64,000 nucleotides of DNA from Herbaspirillum sp. DW155 (GTDB taxonomy: Bacteria > Pseudomonadota > Gammaproteobacteria > Burkholderiales > Burkholderiaceae_D). Made by a program: the position numbers and the translations under genes. Shown here in pieces: positions 42,514 through 52,262 of the stretch (the stretch's first letter is position 1; each line of letters begins with the position of its first letter). The stretch lies in contig NZ_AP029028.1 of assembly GCF_037076565.1 (NCBI RefSeq), positions 1,674,001 through 1,738,000 of the forward strand. Direction: 5' to 3'. The notes beneath the pieces were generated by a model that saw nothing but the letters and a program-made list of their open reading frames with translations, was not told where the DNA came from and did no database searches.

Positions 42514-43275
42514 ATGCGCAGCCATCAGCAAGTCGTCACCGAACAGTTCGGCAGCACCGCCGCCGCTTATCTCACCAGTGCCGTCCATGCCCAGGGGGCC
42601 GACCTGCAGGAGCTGGCACAGATTGCCGCTTCCGTGCCCAACGCACGTGTGCTGGACCTGGGTTGCGGTGGCGGCCATGCCAGTTTCGCGGTGGCGCCGG
42701 TGGTGGAGAAAGTGATTGCCTATGACCTGTCCGGCGAGATGCTGGCCGTGGTCTCCAAGGCTGCCGCAGAGCGTGGCATGCACAATCTGGCCGTACGCCA
42801 GGGCAGCGCCGACCGGCTGGCGTTTCCCGATGCCAGCTTCGATCTGGTCTGCACGCGCTTCTCGGCTCACCATTGGCGTCACTTGCCGCAGGCATTGCGT
42901 GAAGTGTTTCGCGTGCTCAAGCCGGGTGGACGCTTCATCGTCATCGACACGGCTGCCCCCGCCGACGTGCTGGCCGAGACCTATGTGCAGGCCATCGAAT
43001 TGCTGCGCGATACTTCACATGTCCGCAATATCAGCCTGAACTCCTGGCGCAAGCTGCTGGAGGCGGCCGGTTTTGCCATCGCCAGCGACAAGACCTGGAA
43101 GCTGCGCCTGGAATTCGACACCTGGGTGGCCCGCATGCGTACGCCCCCAGACCATATCACCGCCATCCGCGCGCTCTGGCAGGCTGCCCCCGAGGAAGTG
43201 AAAGCCTATTTCGAACTCGATGCCGCCTGTTCCTTCTCCATCGATGTGGCCATGCTGGAGGCGCGCAAGTCCTGA
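42514..43275 (+). CDS. Class I SAM-dependent methyltransferase (UbiE/Methyltransf_11 type)
   Basis: 253 residues. SAM-binding motif I is VLDLGCGGGHASF (about 46-58), motif II AYDLSGEMLAVV, then QGSADRLAFPDASFDLV and LREVFRVLKPGGRFIVID. This pattern is that of small-molecule methyltransferases; YcgJ-like proteins are similar. CAGGAG before the ATG at 42514 sets the start. It is divergent to an MmyB-type regulator that may control it. The substrate is unknown. Confidence 0.88.
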   Translation: MRSHQQVVTEQFGSTAAAYLTSAVHAQGADLQELAQIAASVPNARVLDLGCGGGHASFAVAPVVEKVIAYDLSGEMLAVVSKAAAERGMHNLAVRQGSADRLAFPDASFDLVCTRFSAHHWRHLPQALREVFRVLKPGGRFIVIDTAAPADVLAETYVQAIELLRDTSHVRNISLNSWRKLLEAAGFAIASDKTWKLRLEFDTWVARMRTPPDHITAIRALWQAAPEEVKAYFELDAACSFSIDVAMLEARKS

Positions 43276-43696
43276 GCGCAATGAACAAGACTGTTGACGC
43301 CGTGTTTTCGCCTCTGATGGCAGGAGACAAGGCGTCAACGCTGTGTGACACTCCCTCGTTATTCGTTCACTCCAGAACATCGTAAAGCGAACATCTGGGG
43401 CCAGTATTGCCGTCTGTTATCCTCATTGTGACCGATTGCTGACAGCTAAACTGAGAATGATGTCGTCTCGTTGGCCTGGGTTTTGCTTGATAAAAGTCGA
43501 AAAATTTGAGCAGCAACCCGGCAAAATTGCAGGAAAATCCCGAAAAAGTGTGGGGCACTTGGCCGGGGCGAGAGATAGAAACGCGTTTAAAAAAATGCGC
43601 TAACGTCTTAATTCTCTTGCGAAAAATCTGCTTTTTGCTACACTGCCGACGTTTCTCTTGTGTACTTTCAGGGTAAATTCGGGGGGAGTTCCACCT
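43276..43696 (+). other. Intergenic region upstream of the PBP7-type endopeptidase gene
   Basis: About 420 bases. A 9-base inverted repeat GTTGACGCC / GGCGTCAAC (near 43293 and 43332) lies after the methyltransferase gene without a T run. The 3' part is AT-rich and carries the promoter at 43617-43644. No gene is evident. Confidence 0.45.
43617..43644 (+). promoter_or_regulatory. Promoter of the endopeptidase gene
   Basis: TTGCGA (43617-43622) and TACACT (43639-43644), 16 bases apart, about 53 bases upstream of the ATG. Confidence 0.5.
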
Positions 43697-44797
43697 ATGA
43701 TCAAAACAGCGCTGGCCATTTTCACATCCGTACTCTTCATCCACGCTGGTTTGGCCCCTGCCGCAGCCCAGACGGTCAACAACGCCGCCAGGAAAGCGCC
43801 GGCCAAGAAAGTCGTAGCCAAGCGACCGGCCCAGGCCGTCAGCAAGACGGTGGCCAAAGGCTCCCTGAACAACCGCGAAAAACTGGTCCGCAAGGTCAGC
43901 GTGGTCAAGGGCAAGCGTCATGTCAGCTACCAGCGTGTCTCGGCCGCGCCCTCGGTGCCGGTGGTGCCGCCGGTGATGACGGCGGGCGACCTGGCCGGCC
44001 TGAACCTCACCCCTGATCCGCTGGCGCTGCGTTCCAACGTGGCCTTGGTGATCGACCAGGCAAGCTCGCAAGTCCTGTTCGAGAAGAATTCTTCAGTTGC
44101 CCTGCCCATCGCCTCCGTCACCAAGCTGATGACCGCGCTGGTGGTGGTCGAAGCGCACCAGAACATGGAAGAAGTGCTCACCGTCACCGATGACGATGTG
44201 GACCGCGAAAAGCACAGCAGCTCGCGTCTGCGCGTGGGTGCCACCCTGAGCCGCGACGACATGCTGCATATTGCCCTGATGAGCTCCGAAAACCGCGCCG
44301 CCTCCGCGCTGGGCCGCAACTATCCGGGCGGCCTGCCGGCCTTCGTGGCGGCCATGAATGCCAAGGCCCGCTCGCTGGGCATGATGGATACCCATTACGT
44401 CGATTCGACCGGCCTGTCCAGCCAGAACGTGGCCAGCGCCCGCGACCTGGCCAAGCTGGTGGTGGCGGCCTACAACTACCCCATCATCCGCCAGTACTCT
44501 ACCGATCCCAAGTACATGGTCGAACCCAGCGGCCATGCCATGCAGTACAACAGCTCGAACCGCCTGACCTCCAACAAGGAATGGGACATCGGCCTGCAGA
44601 AGACCGGTTTCATCAACGAAGCCGGCCACTGCCTGGTGATGTACACCCGCATCGAAGGTCGTCCCATCGTGATGGTGTTCCTCGATTCCAAGGGCCGCCT
44701 CTCGCACGTGGGCGATGCCACCCGCATGCGCAAGTGGCTGGTGGAAGACCAGCCCAACCTGACCCGCATGAAGATGGTGCGGGCAGACGAGGGCTGA
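43697..44797 (+). CDS. pbpG: D-alanyl-D-alanine endopeptidase (PBP7 type)
   Basis: 366 residues with a signal peptide (1 to about 23, APAAAQ) and a Lys/Ala-rich linker to about residue 105. Serine-peptidase S11 motifs are complete: SxxK in ASVTKLMTAL, SxN in SSENRAAS and KTG in QKTGFINEAG. It cleaves peptide cross-links in peptidoglycan in the periplasm. The basic linker (KAPAKKVVAKRPAQAVSKT) is common in betaproteobacterial members. GGGGGAG precedes the ATG at 43697. Single gene with its own terminator. Confidence 0.92.
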   Translation: MIKTALAIFTSVLFIHAGLAPAAAQTVNNAARKAPAKKVVAKRPAQAVSKTVAKGSLNNREKLVRKVSVVKGKRHVSYQRVSAAPSVPVVPPVMTAGDLAGLNLTPDPLALRSNVALVIDQASSQVLFEKNSSVALPIASVTKLMTALVVVEAHQNMEEVLTVTDDDVDREKHSSSRLRVGATLSRDDMLHIALMSSENRAASALGRNYPGGLPAFVAAMNAKARSLGMMDTHYVDSTGLSSQNVASARDLAKLVVAAYNYPIIRQYSTDPKYMVEPSGHAMQYNSSNRLTSNKEWDIGLQKTGFINEAGHCLVMYTRIEGRPIVMVFLDSKGRLSHVGDATRMRKWLVEDQPNLTRMKMVRADEG

Positions 44798-44821
44798 TTC
44801 TTTTTCTTCCCTTTCTCCAAT

Positions 44822-44853
44822 AAAAAAGCGAACCTTCGGGTTCGCTTTTTTAT
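44822..44853 (+). terminator. Rho-independent terminator between converging genes
   Basis: Stem AAAAAAGCGAACC / GGTTCGCTTTTTT with a TTCG tetraloop. A and T runs on both sides let it work for the endopeptidase gene (+) and the IclR gene (-). Confidence 0.93.
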
Positions 44854-44899
44854 TGCCTGATTGACTGTGCAGGGCTGCCCAGGGCTGCCATATGAAGCT

Positions 44900-45685
44900 T
44901 CAGCTGCGATCCTTGCGATACCCCAGCGCCGAGGAAATCTGGCTGGCCGTGCTCACCAGGTCATCCACCCAGTCATCCTGCAGACGGTCGGCCGGCGCCG
45001 AGATCGACAGCCCCGCTACCAGCTTGCCACTGTCGTCGCAGATCCCGGCGGCCATGCAGCGCACGCCCAGTTCCAGTTCCTCGTTGTCGCGCGCATAGCC
45101 CAGCGCGCGCACCATCGACAGTTCGCGCTCCAGCTTGGCCAGATCGGTAATGGAATTCTTGTTGTGGCCGGCCAGCCCCGTGCGGGTCGCGTAGGCGCGC
45201 ACGTTCTTGGGATCGTCCACCGACAGGAACAGCTTGCCCGTGGAGGTCAGGTGCAGCGGCGCGCGGCCGCCGATGGCGCGCACCACCTGCATGCCGGAAC
45301 GTTCAGAAAAGGAGCGGTCGATATACACGATTTCATCGGCCTGGCGCACCGACAGGTTGATCGTCTGATGGGTCTTGCGGTGCAGCGCGCGCATGAAGTC
45401 CAGCGCCGCCTCGCGCACCGACAGCCGGCTCTTGACGATATTGCCCAGCTCCAGCAGGCGCATGCCCAGGCGATACGTGCCCGGTTCCACCCGGTCGACG
45501 AAGCGCTTGACCACCAGATCGTTGAGGATGCGATGCGCGGTGGAGGGATGCAGGTCGGTCGCCGCCGACAATTCCTTCAGGCTTACCGGATCGGGATACT
45601 CCGCCAGCGCGTCGAGCAGCGACACCATGCGCTCGATGACCTGGATCGAAATCTGTTCTGTGTCGCCTGCAGCTTCTTTTTTCAT
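44900..45685 (-). CDS. IclR-family transcriptional regulator
   Basis: 261 residues. The N-terminal winged helix (VIERMVSLLDALAEYPDPVS, then LKELSAATDLHPSTAHRIL) is followed by the IclR effector domain, with GRAPLHLTSTGKLFLS and LEREL..RALGYARDNEELELGVRCMAAGI. It binds a small organic ligand and usually represses nearby genes. It is divergent to the sulfate-binding protein gene over a 337-base gap, so a role in sulfur-source use is possible, but most IclR regulators act on aromatic or carboxylic acid genes. Effector unknown. Confidence 0.88.
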   Translation of the reverse strand: MKKEAAGDTEQISIQVIERMVSLLDALAEYPDPVSLKELSAATDLHPSTAHRILNDLVVKRFVDRVEPGTYRLGMRLLELGNIVKSRLSVREAALDFMRALHRKTHQTINLSVRQADEIVYIDRSFSERSGMQVVRAIGGRAPLHLTSTGKLFLSVDDPKNVRAYATRTGLAGHNKNSITDLAKLERELSMVRALGYARDNEELELGVRCMAAGICDDSGKLVAGLSISAPADRLQDDWVDDLVSTASQISSALGYRKDRS

Positions 45686-46022
45686 GGTGCGGCCTGGTGC
45701 GTTGCAATATGAATGTCAAGGTTATACCACAATGTGAAAAGAACAAAAAGTTCATACGTGCTTTTCCTGTGTGACGAGAGCTTCATCCGGCCGTGCGGGC
45801 GGGGCGCAAAGTGGCGCCGGGCGGGCCGGGCAGGGTGTAAGGATTTTCGCACGGCCGTGTTCCCAACCAAGGCTTTGGTTATATAGATTGCCGTCCTTAT
45901 TCCGGCGCGCTGTTCTTTCATATCTGTTTTCCGCATATCGAGAGAAGAAAGTATTCGTTCTTTTTGGTCAGCAGGCTTATTAACCTGTGCGCTCCAAAAC
46001 AACAGAACATTCGGGAACGGAT
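45686..46022. other. Regulatory intergenic region upstream of the sulfur cluster
   Basis: About 340 bases between the divergent IclR and sbp genes. Two AT-rich patches (45715-45765 and 45875-45990) are the likely promoter regions; CysB usually binds AT-rich sites upstream of such promoters, but I cannot point to a specific operator. No gene is evident. Confidence 0.4.
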
Positions 46023-47036
46023 ATGCTGAAGAAGATCATCAAATCGGTCGCCGCCGCCCTGGTGCTGGCGCAAGCCGCCGCGCTGGCGCATGCGGCCGAT
46101 ATTTCGCTGCTCAATGTCTCTTATGACCCCACGCGCGAGCTTTACGCCGACTACAACAAGGCCTTCGCCAAGTACTGGAAGGAAAAGACCGGCGACAACG
46201 TGACCATCAAGGCATCCCACGGCGGTTCGGGCAAGCAGGGCCGTTCGGTGATTGATGGCATCGATGCCGACGTGGTGACCCTGGCCCTGGCCTACGACAT
46301 CGACGAAATCTCCGAGAAGGCCAAGCTGCTGCCGGCCGACTGGCAAAAGCGCCTGCCGCACAACAGCTCGCCCTATACCTCCACCATCGTGTTCCTGGTG
46401 CGCAAGGGCAACCCCAAGGGCATCAAGGACTGGGGCGACCTGATCAAGCCGGGCGTCTCCGTCATCACCCCCAATCCCAAGACCTCGGGCGGCGCCCGCT
46501 GGAACTACCTGGCGGCCTGGGCCTATGCCAAGCAGAAGGGCGGTAGCGACGACGCGGCCCGCGATTACATCGCCAAGCTCTTCAAGAACGTGCCGGTGCT
46601 CGATTCCGGTGCCCGTGGCGCCACCATCACCTTCGTCGAGCGCGGCATCGGTGACGTGCTGCTGGCCTGGGAAAACGAAGCCCTGATTTCGCTCAAGGAA
46701 TGGGGCCCGGACAAGTTCGACATCGTGGTGCCGTCGATCTCCATCCTGACCGAGCCGCCGGTGGCGGTGGTGGACAAGGTGGCCGACCGCCGCGGTACCC
46801 GCAAGGTGGCCGAGGAATACCTGAAGTACCTCTACACCGAGCCAGGCCAGGAGATCATCGCCAAGAACTACTACCGTCCCATCGATCCCAAGATCGCCGC
46901 CAAGTACGCTGCGCAATTCCCCAAGCTGAACCTGGTGACCATCGACAAGGATTTCGGCGGCTGGCAGAAGGCACAGAAGACGCACTTCGCCGACGGCGGC
47001 ACCTTCGACCAGCTCTACGCCCCCAACAAGAAGTGA
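46023..47036 (+). CDS. sbp: Sulfate ABC transporter periplasmic binding protein
   Basis: 337 residues with a signal peptide (1-24, AALAHA). Family landmarks: [17 protein letters not shown] near the mature N-terminus, [16 protein letters not shown], and [16 protein letters not shown] in the ligand site. It binds sulfate or thiosulfate for the CysTWA importer encoded 7 kb downstream. Its position at the head of the ssu genes, not next to cysT, is notable. GGGAACGGAT precedes the ATG. CysB control is expected from family knowledge. Confidence 0.93.
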   Translation: MLKKIIKSVAAALVLAQAAALAHAADISLLNVSYDPTRELYADYNKAFAKYWKEKTGDNVTIKASHGGSGKQGRSVIDGIDADVVTLALAYDIDEISEKAKLLPADWQKRLPHNSSPYTSTIVFLVRKGNPKGIKDWGDLIKPGVSVITPNPKTSGGARWNYLAAWAYAKQKGGSDDAARDYIAKLFKNVPVLDSGARGATITFVERGIGDVLLAWENEALISLKEWGPDKFDIVVPSISILTEPPVAVVDKVADRRGTRKVAEEYLKYLYTEPGQEIIAKNYYRPIDPKIAAKYAAQFPKLNLVTIDKDFGGWQKAQKTHFADGGTFDQLYAPNKK

Positions 47037-47099
47037 CCTGACCCTGCACGAGGAACCGGCCTGGCCGGTTCCATCCACCCCCCAGCACAAGCACACGAC

Positions 47100-47696
47100 A
47101 TGACCATCCTGTTACTGGCCGGCAGTCCTTCGGCACCCTCCCGCTCCACCCGTCTGTTGCACCACGTCGGCGACAAGCTGGCCCGGCTCGGACACCGTTA
47201 TGCGCGCCTGGACGTGCGCGACCTGCCGGGCCAGGCCATCCTGCGCGCCGACTGGAACGATGCCGACATCAAGGCCGCACTGGCCACCGTCGAAGAAGCC
47301 TCGGCCGTGGTGGTCGCCACTCCGGTCTACAAGGCGGCCTACAGCGGCATCCTCAAAGCCTTCCTGGACCTGCTGCCGCAGTTCGGCCTGACCAACAAGC
47401 TGGTGCTGCCGCTGGCCACCGGCGGCAGTCAGTCGCACATGCTGGCGCTGGATTATGCGCTGCGCCCGGTCTTGTCCTCGCTCAACCCCAAGCACGTGCT
47501 GCCCAGCATCTACGCCACCGAGGCGCAGGTGACCTGGAGTGAAGAAACGGGTCTGGTGCTGGATGCCCCCATCGAGGCCCGCGTCAATGAAGGCGTGGAG
47601 CAGCTCTCGGCCAGCCTGCTGGCGCTGCACAAGGTGGCGCCTGAAGAATTCCGCGAGATTCCGTTCTCGCAATTGCAATACAGCGTGTCCTACTGA
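47100..47696 (+). CDS. ssuE: NAD(P)H-dependent FMN reductase for alkanesulfonate oxygenase
   Basis: 198 residues, flavodoxin-like fold. LLLAGSPSAPSRSTRLL is the FMN-phosphate loop, and ATPVYKAAYSGILKAFLDLLP and LPLATGGSQSHMLALDYALRP are the conserved SsuE segments. It supplies FMNH2 to the SsuD monooxygenase. It is the first ssu gene, followed by ssuA, D, C and B in order on one strand. Confidence 0.93.
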   Translation: MTILLLAGSPSAPSRSTRLLHHVGDKLARLGHRYARLDVRDLPGQAILRADWNDADIKAALATVEEASAVVVATPVYKAAYSGILKAFLDLLPQFGLTNKLVLPLATGGSQSHMLALDYALRPVLSSLNPKHVLPSIYATEAQVTWSEETGLVLDAPIEARVNEGVEQLSASLLALHKVAPEEFREIPFSQLQYSVSY

Positions 47697-47808
47697 ACTG
47701 AACCTGGCCGGACCTGATCCGGCAGCGCAATCCGAACTGAAAAAAGACCCGGCTGGTAGAGCGGAAGGCCCTCTGCACGCCCGCATTCTGGAATCTGGAG
47801 AAAACATC

Positions 47809-48792
47809 GTGTCCGTCAACAAGAACAAGACCATCCACTCCCCGCGTCGCCGCACCCTGCAGCGCCTGTCGGCCATCGCCTTGGGCGCGCTGGCCTTCAC
47901 CCTCGGTGCCGCCCCGGTCCAGGCGCAGCAAACCAAGCTGCTGCGCATCGGCTACCAGAAGGCCGCCAATACCCTGGTGCTGTTGAAAGCCCACGGCGCG
48001 CTGGAAAAGCGCCTGCAACCGCTGGGCGTGGAAGTGAAATGGGCCGAGTTCGCGGCCGGTCCGCAATTGCTGGAAGCGCTGAACGTGGGTTCGGTCGATT
48101 TCGGCTACGTCGGTGAAGCACCGCCGGTCTTTGCGCAGGCAGCCGGTGCCGATTTCGTCTACACCGCCTATGAAATCCCGACCCCCGATGCCGAAGGCCT
48201 GCTGGTGCAAAAGGATTCCCCCATCAAGAGCGTGGCCGAGCTGAAGGGCAAGAAGATCGCCTTCAACAAGGGCTCCGACGTGCACTGGCTGGTGGTGGCC
48301 CTGCTCAAGAAAGCAGGCCTGCAATACAGCGACATCCAGCCGGTCTATCTGGCCCCGGCCGATGCACGCGCCGCCTTTGAGCGCGGTGCCGTCGATGCCT
48401 GGGCCATCTGGGATCCATTCCAGGCGGCCGCCGAAAAACAGGTCGGCGCACGCCGCCTGGCCACGGGCGTGGGTGCGGTCAATCACCATCAGTTCTTCCT
48501 GAGTGCGCGTCCCTTCGCGACCAGGAATGCGCAAGTGGAGAAGATCCTGCTGGAAGAAATCACCCGCGAAGGCGAATGGGTGCGCACGCACACCGCCGAA
48601 GCGGCGGCCCAGCTGGCGCCCATCCAGGGCCTGGATGCCGACATCATCGAAACCGGCCTCAAGCGCTATGCCCACGTCTACAAGCCGGTCGATGCCAAGG
48701 TGCTGGCCGAGCAGCAGAAGATCGCCGACGCCTTTTACGAACTGAAGCTGATCCCCAAGCCGCTCAAGGTCAGCGACGCGGTTCTCAAGTGA
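47809..48792 (+). CDS. ssuA: Sulfonate ABC transporter periplasmic binding protein
   Basis: 327 residues starting at GTG 47809, which has CTGGAG eight bases upstream. The signal peptide has an Arg-rich n-region and ends APVQAQ (about 38). Landmarks: [41 protein letters not shown] and [10 protein letters not shown] of the SsuA/aliphatic-sulfonate family. It captures sulfonates in the periplasm for SsuBC. A longer reading frame overlaps ssuE and is not used. Confidence 0.93.
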   Translation: MSVNKNKTIHSPRRRTLQRLSAIALGALAFTLGAAPVQAQQTKLLRIGYQKAANTLVLLKAHGALEKRLQPLGVEVKWAEFAAGPQLLEALNVGSVDFGYVGEAPPVFAQAAGADFVYTAYEIPTPDAEGLLVQKDSPIKSVAELKGKKIAFNKGSDVHWLVVALLKKAGLQYSDIQPVYLAPADARAAFERGAVDAWAIWDPFQAAAEKQVGARRLATGVGAVNHHQFFLSARPFATRNAQVEKILLEEITREGEWVRTHTAEAAAQLAPIQGLDADIIETGLKRYAHVYKPVDAKVLAEQQKIADAFYELKLIPKPLKVSDAVLK

Positions 48793-48835
48793 CGCTTTTC
48801 CCGAACACCCCAGTCCAGCAGCACAGGAGTCAAGC

Positions 48836-50002
48836 ATGAACGTTTTCTGGTTTATCCCTACCCATGGTGACAGCCGTTATCTCGGCACCTCCGAGGGCGC
48901 CCGCCCGGTCAGCCACGATTACATGAAACAGGTCGCCGTGGCCGCCGACACGCTGGGCTACGACGGCGTGCTGCTGCCCACCGGCCGTTCCTGCGAAGAT
49001 GCCTGGGTCGCTGCCGCCAGCCTGATCGATGCCACCCGCCGCCTGAAATTCCTGGTGGCGGTGCGCCCCGGCCTGACCGCGCCGACGCTCTCGGCACGCA
49101 TGGCCGCGACCTTCGACCGCCTCTCCAATGGCCGCCTGCTCATCAACGTGGTCACCGGTGGCGATCCGGTGGAGCAGGAGAGCGATGGCGTCTTCGGCAG
49201 CCATGCCGAACGCTATGAAGTCTCCGACGAATTCCTCAAGATCTGGCGCGAGGTGCTGACCAAGACCCATACCGGCGAAGAGACCCATTTCGAGGGCAAG
49301 CACCTGCGCGTCAAGGGCGCCAAGGCGCTCTATCCGCCGGTGCAGACCCCTTATCCGCCGTTGTACTTCGGTGGTTCCTCGGACGAAGCCATCGACCTGG
49401 CCGCCGAGCAGGTCGACGTCTACCTGACCTGGGGCGAGCCGCCCGCCGCCGTGGCCGAGAAGATCGCCCGCGTGCGCGAACGCGCTGCCAGGGCGGGCCG
49501 CACGCTGCGCTTCGGCATCCGCCTGCACGTGATCGTGCGCGAGACCAACGAGGCCGCCTGGCGCGCCGCCGATGAACTCATCAGCCGCCTGGATGAGGAG
49601 ACCATCGCCAAGGCCCAGGCCAATTTCGCCCGCATGGATTCGGAAGGGCAGCGCCGCATGGCCGCCCTGCATGGCGGGCGCCGCGACAAGCTGGAAGTGA
49701 GCCCCAACCTGTGGGCCGGCGTGGGCCTGGTGCGCGGGGGCGCGGGCACGGCGCTGGTGGGCGATGGCCCGACGGTTGCCGCACGCATCAAGGAGTATGC
49801 GGACCTGGGCATCGATACCTTCATCCTCTCCGGCTATCCGCATCTGGAAGAGTCCTATCGCTTTGCCGAACTGGTGTTCCCGCTGTTGCCGCGGGCCCGG
49901 CGTGAAGACCTGGCCGGGCACAACCTGACCGGTCCCTTCGGCGAGATCGTCGGCAATACCGAACTGCCCAAGGCCGCGCCGGTGCGCGTGTCGGCCAGCT
50001 GA
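48836..50002 (+). CDS. ssuD: FMNH2-dependent alkanesulfonate monooxygenase
   Basis: 388 residues, luciferase-like TIM barrel. It splits alkanesulfonates to aldehyde and sulfite using FMNH2 and O2. Features: [29 protein letters not shown] with the active-site Cys region, [14 protein letters not shown], and [25 protein letters not shown] lies before the ATG. It stands between ssuA and ssuC as in E. coli ssuEADCB order. Confidence 0.95.
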   Translation: MNVFWFIPTHGDSRYLGTSEGARPVSHDYMKQVAVAADTLGYDGVLLPTGRSCEDAWVAAASLIDATRRLKFLVAVRPGLTAPTLSARMAATFDRLSNGRLLINVVTGGDPVEQESDGVFGSHAERYEVSDEFLKIWREVLTKTHTGEETHFEGKHLRVKGAKALYPPVQTPYPPLYFGGSSDEAIDLAAEQVDVYLTWGEPPAAVAEKIARVRERAARAGRTLRFGIRLHVIVRETNEAAWRAADELISRLDEETIAKAQANFARMDSEGQRRMAALHGGRRDKLEVSPNLWAGVGLVRGGAGTALVGDGPTVAARIKEYADLGIDTFILSGYPHLEESYRFAELVFPLLPRARREDLAGHNLTGPFGEIVGNTELPKAAPVRVSAS

Positions 50003-50009
50003 GGACGCC

Positions 50010-50849
50010 ATGACCAGCGCATCCAATCCCGTTCTCGCCAGCACCGCACCGCAGGAGCAGGCGCGCCCCAAGGCCGCCGCCCGGGCCGCCCGCAAGCCGC
50101 GTGGCGCCTGGGTCGGCTGGCTGCTGCCCGTCCTGCTCTTGGTGTGGTGGGAGATCGCGGCGCAGGCCGGCTGGCTGTCCAGCCGCATCCTGCCGGAACC
50201 CTTCGCCGTATTGAAAGCGGCGTGGAACCTGTCGGCCTCCGGCGAGCTGTGGCACCACCTGGCCGTCTCCAGCGGCCGCGCGGCTTCCGGCTTTGCGGTC
50301 GGCGCCGGACTGGGGCTGATCCTGGGCCTGCTCTCGGGCAGCCTGCGTTCAGCCGAACTGCTGCTCGATACCACCCTGCAGATGGTGCGCAACATTCCCG
50401 CGCTGGCCCTGATCCCGCTGGTGATCCTGTGGTTCGGCATCGACGAGACGGCCAAGCTGTTCCTGGTCTCGGTGGGCGTGTTCTTCCCGGTGTACCTCAA
50501 TACCTTCCACGGCATCCGCTCGGTGGACCAGGGTTTGATCGAGATGGCCCGCAGCTATGGCCTCTCGGGCTGGCCGCTGTACCGCGACGTGATCCTGCCC
50601 GGTGCCTTGCCTTCCATTCTGGTCGGCCTGCGCTTTGCGCTGGGCCTGGTGTGGGTGCTGCTGATCGTGGCCGAGACCATTTCGGCGCAGGCCGGCATCG
50701 GCTACATGACCATGAATGCCCGCGAATTCCTGCAGACCGATGTGGTGCTGGTGGGCATCCTGCTCTACGCCTTGCTGGGCAAGCTGGCCGATACCGCGGC
50801 GCGGGCGCTGGAACGCTTCTTCCTGCGCTGGCACCCCGGCTACCAATGA
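50010..50849 (+). CDS. ssuC: Sulfonate ABC transporter permease
   Basis: 279 residues, about six membrane segments of the BPD_transp_1 fold. The ATPase-contact loop is EMARSYGLSGWPLYRDVILPGALPSI pattern, with the conserved EAA-like Gly; TMNAREFLQTD follows near the end. The N-terminus is a basic, Ala-rich tail (residues 1-32) longer than in E. coli. It starts seven bases after ssuD and is followed by the ATPase gene. Confidence 0.93.
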   Translation: MTSASNPVLASTAPQEQARPKAAARAARKPRGAWVGWLLPVLLLVWWEIAAQAGWLSSRILPEPFAVLKAAWNLSASGELWHHLAVSSGRAASGFAVGAGLGLILGLLSGSLRSAELLLDTTLQMVRNIPALALIPLVILWFGIDETAKLFLVSVGVFFPVYLNTFHGIRSVDQGLIEMARSYGLSGWPLYRDVILPGALPSILVGLRFALGLVWVLLIVAETISAQAGIGYMTMNAREFLQTDVVLVGILLYALLGKLADTAARALERFFLRWHPGYQ

Positions 50850-50879
50850 CCTGCCCCATGAATGCATCAGGAAACCATC

Positions 50880-51713
50880 ATGCGCAATGACACCCATGAA
50901 CACCAGCAAGTCAGCCGTGCCGCCGGCCGCGGCGTAGGCCTCAGGCTGCGCGCCTTGTCCAAGTCCTTCAGCGGCCGCACGGTGTTGCACGACATCGATC
51001 TGGACATCGCACCCGGCGAATTCGTCGCCATCGTCGGCCGCAGCGGCTGCGGCAAGAGCACCTTGCTGCGACTGGTGGCCCAGCTGGATCAGGCCAGCGA
51101 CGGCGAAGTCCTCTATGAACACGAAGGCAGCGGCGCACCCGAGATCCGCATCATGTTCCAGGATGCGCGCCTGCTGCCCTGGAAGCGGGTGCAGGCCAAC
51201 GTCGCGCTGGGCTTGCCCAGGCAGGCCGCGCCGCAGGCGCTCAATGCGCTGCGCCAGGTCGGCCTGGATCAGCGTGCCGGCGAATGGCCGGCCGTGCTCT
51301 CCGGTGGCCAGCGCCAGCGCGTGGCCCTGGCGCGCGCACTGGTACACGACCCGCAATTGCTGCTGCTGGACGAACCGCTGGGCGCGCTCGATGCGCTCAC
51401 CCGCATCGAGATGCAGACCCTGATCGAATCGCTCTGGCGCGAACGTGGTTTCACTGCCTTGCTGGTGACGCACGACGTGCAGGAAGCCATCGCCCTGGCC
51501 GACCGCGTGCTGCTGATCGAGGATGGTCATGTGGCGCTGGACCAGCGCATCGAACTGGCCCGTCCGCGCTCACGCGGCCAGGCGCAGTTTGCCGCGCTGG
51601 AAGAAGCCATCCTGGCGCGCGTGCTGCGTCATCCCGGTAGCGAGGCGGTTACAGAGCCATCTGAAGATTTCTTCACGCCCCGTGGCGTACAGCAGGTGCA
51701 GTGGGCGGTGTGA
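50880..51713 (+). CDS. ssuB: Sulfonate ABC transporter ATPase
   Basis: 277 residues. Walker [11 protein letters not shown]-loop [10 protein letters not shown], signature LSGGQRQR and Walker [13 protein letters not shown] are all in place, followed by a short C-terminal extension. It energises SsuC. The ATG at 50880 ([10 protein letters not shown]) has CAGGA upstream; the ATG at 50862 is less well placed. Last gene of the ssu unit; the palindromic repeat at 51766 follows. Confidence 0.93.
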   Translation: MRNDTHEHQQVSRAAGRGVGLRLRALSKSFSGRTVLHDIDLDIAPGEFVAIVGRSGCGKSTLLRLVAQLDQASDGEVLYEHEGSGAPEIRIMFQDARLLPWKRVQANVALGLPRQAAPQALNALRQVGLDQRAGEWPAVLSGGQRQRVALARALVHDPQLLLLDEPLGALDALTRIEMQTLIESLWRERGFTALLVTHDVQEAIALADRVLLIEDGHVALDQRIELARPRSRGQAQFAALEEAILARVLRHPGSEAVTEPSEDFFTPRGVQQVQWAV

Positions 51714-51765
51714 GTTTCACCGCCATGAATGATTCAGCCGATTTGTAGAGGTTGTGCCACGACGA

Positions 51766-51882
51766 CCGTTCGTCCTGAGTAGCGGCATCGCCGCGTATCG
51801 AAGGCGCTCCGGAGCGTGCTGTCAGGTTTGGCCTGCGGTGCGTCTTCGATACGGCCCTCACGGGCCTACTCGGTCCGAACGG
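51766..51882. repeat. Large palindromic repeat (REP/MITE-like), copy 2
   Basis: Same design as the element at 13343-13445: it starts CCGTTCGTCCTGAGTAGC and ends GGCCTACTCGGTCCGAACGG, with the word CGTATCGAAGGCGC in the left arm and CTTCGATACGG in the right. The arms are more diverged than in copy 1, and the middle is about 30 bases longer. It lies between ssuB and the molbindin gene and may end or attenuate the ssu transcript. Confidence 0.72.
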
Positions 51883-51983
51883 TTTCTGATGGAGTCCGTA
51901 CAGGTTTTTGAGAGTTTTACCCGATTTGATTTCAACCCATGCGGCGTGGCAGGTGCCGACGCCGTTTCATCAAGGAGCAGAGC

Positions 51984-52199
51984 ATGACCATTCAAGCAAT
52001 CAACGTCCGTAACCAGTTCAAGGGCAAGGTCAAGGCCATCATCGAAGGTTCGGTGGTGTCCGAAGTGGATGTGGAAACCCCGGCCGGTATCGTGACCTCG
52101 GTCATCACCACCCGCTCCGTGAAGGACCTGGGCCTGACCATCGGCAGCGAAGTGGTGGCACTGGTCAAGGCCACCGAAGTCTCGATCGCCAAGCTGTGA
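51984..52199 (+). CDS. TOBE-domain molybdate/oxyanion-binding protein (molbindin)
   Basis: 71 residues, one TOBE/Mop domain: NVRNQFKGKVKAIIEGSVVSEV and ITTRSVKDLGLTIGSEVVALVKATEVSI. Molbindins form hexamers that store molybdate or similar oxyanions in the cytoplasm. It lies in the middle of the sulfur cluster, a known association in Burkholderiales, perhaps reflecting sulfate/molybdate competition. AAGGAG precedes the ATG at 51984; longer starts are not used. Confidence 0.9.
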   Translation: MTIQAINVRNQFKGKVKAIIEGSVVSEVDVETPAGIVTSVITTRSVKDLGLTIGSEVVALVKATEVSIAKL

Positions 52200-52262
52200 T
52201 CGTCTGGCCGCCCCGGCCGTTCATTCCGGCCGGGCGGCATCATTTTTTCAGGAGCAGGCCCG

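Noticed and set aside
43293..43341. GTTGACGCC / GGCGTCAAC inverted repeat after the methyltransferase gene
   Set aside because: The loop is over 30 bases and no T run follows, so I do not call it a terminator; it could be a chance match.
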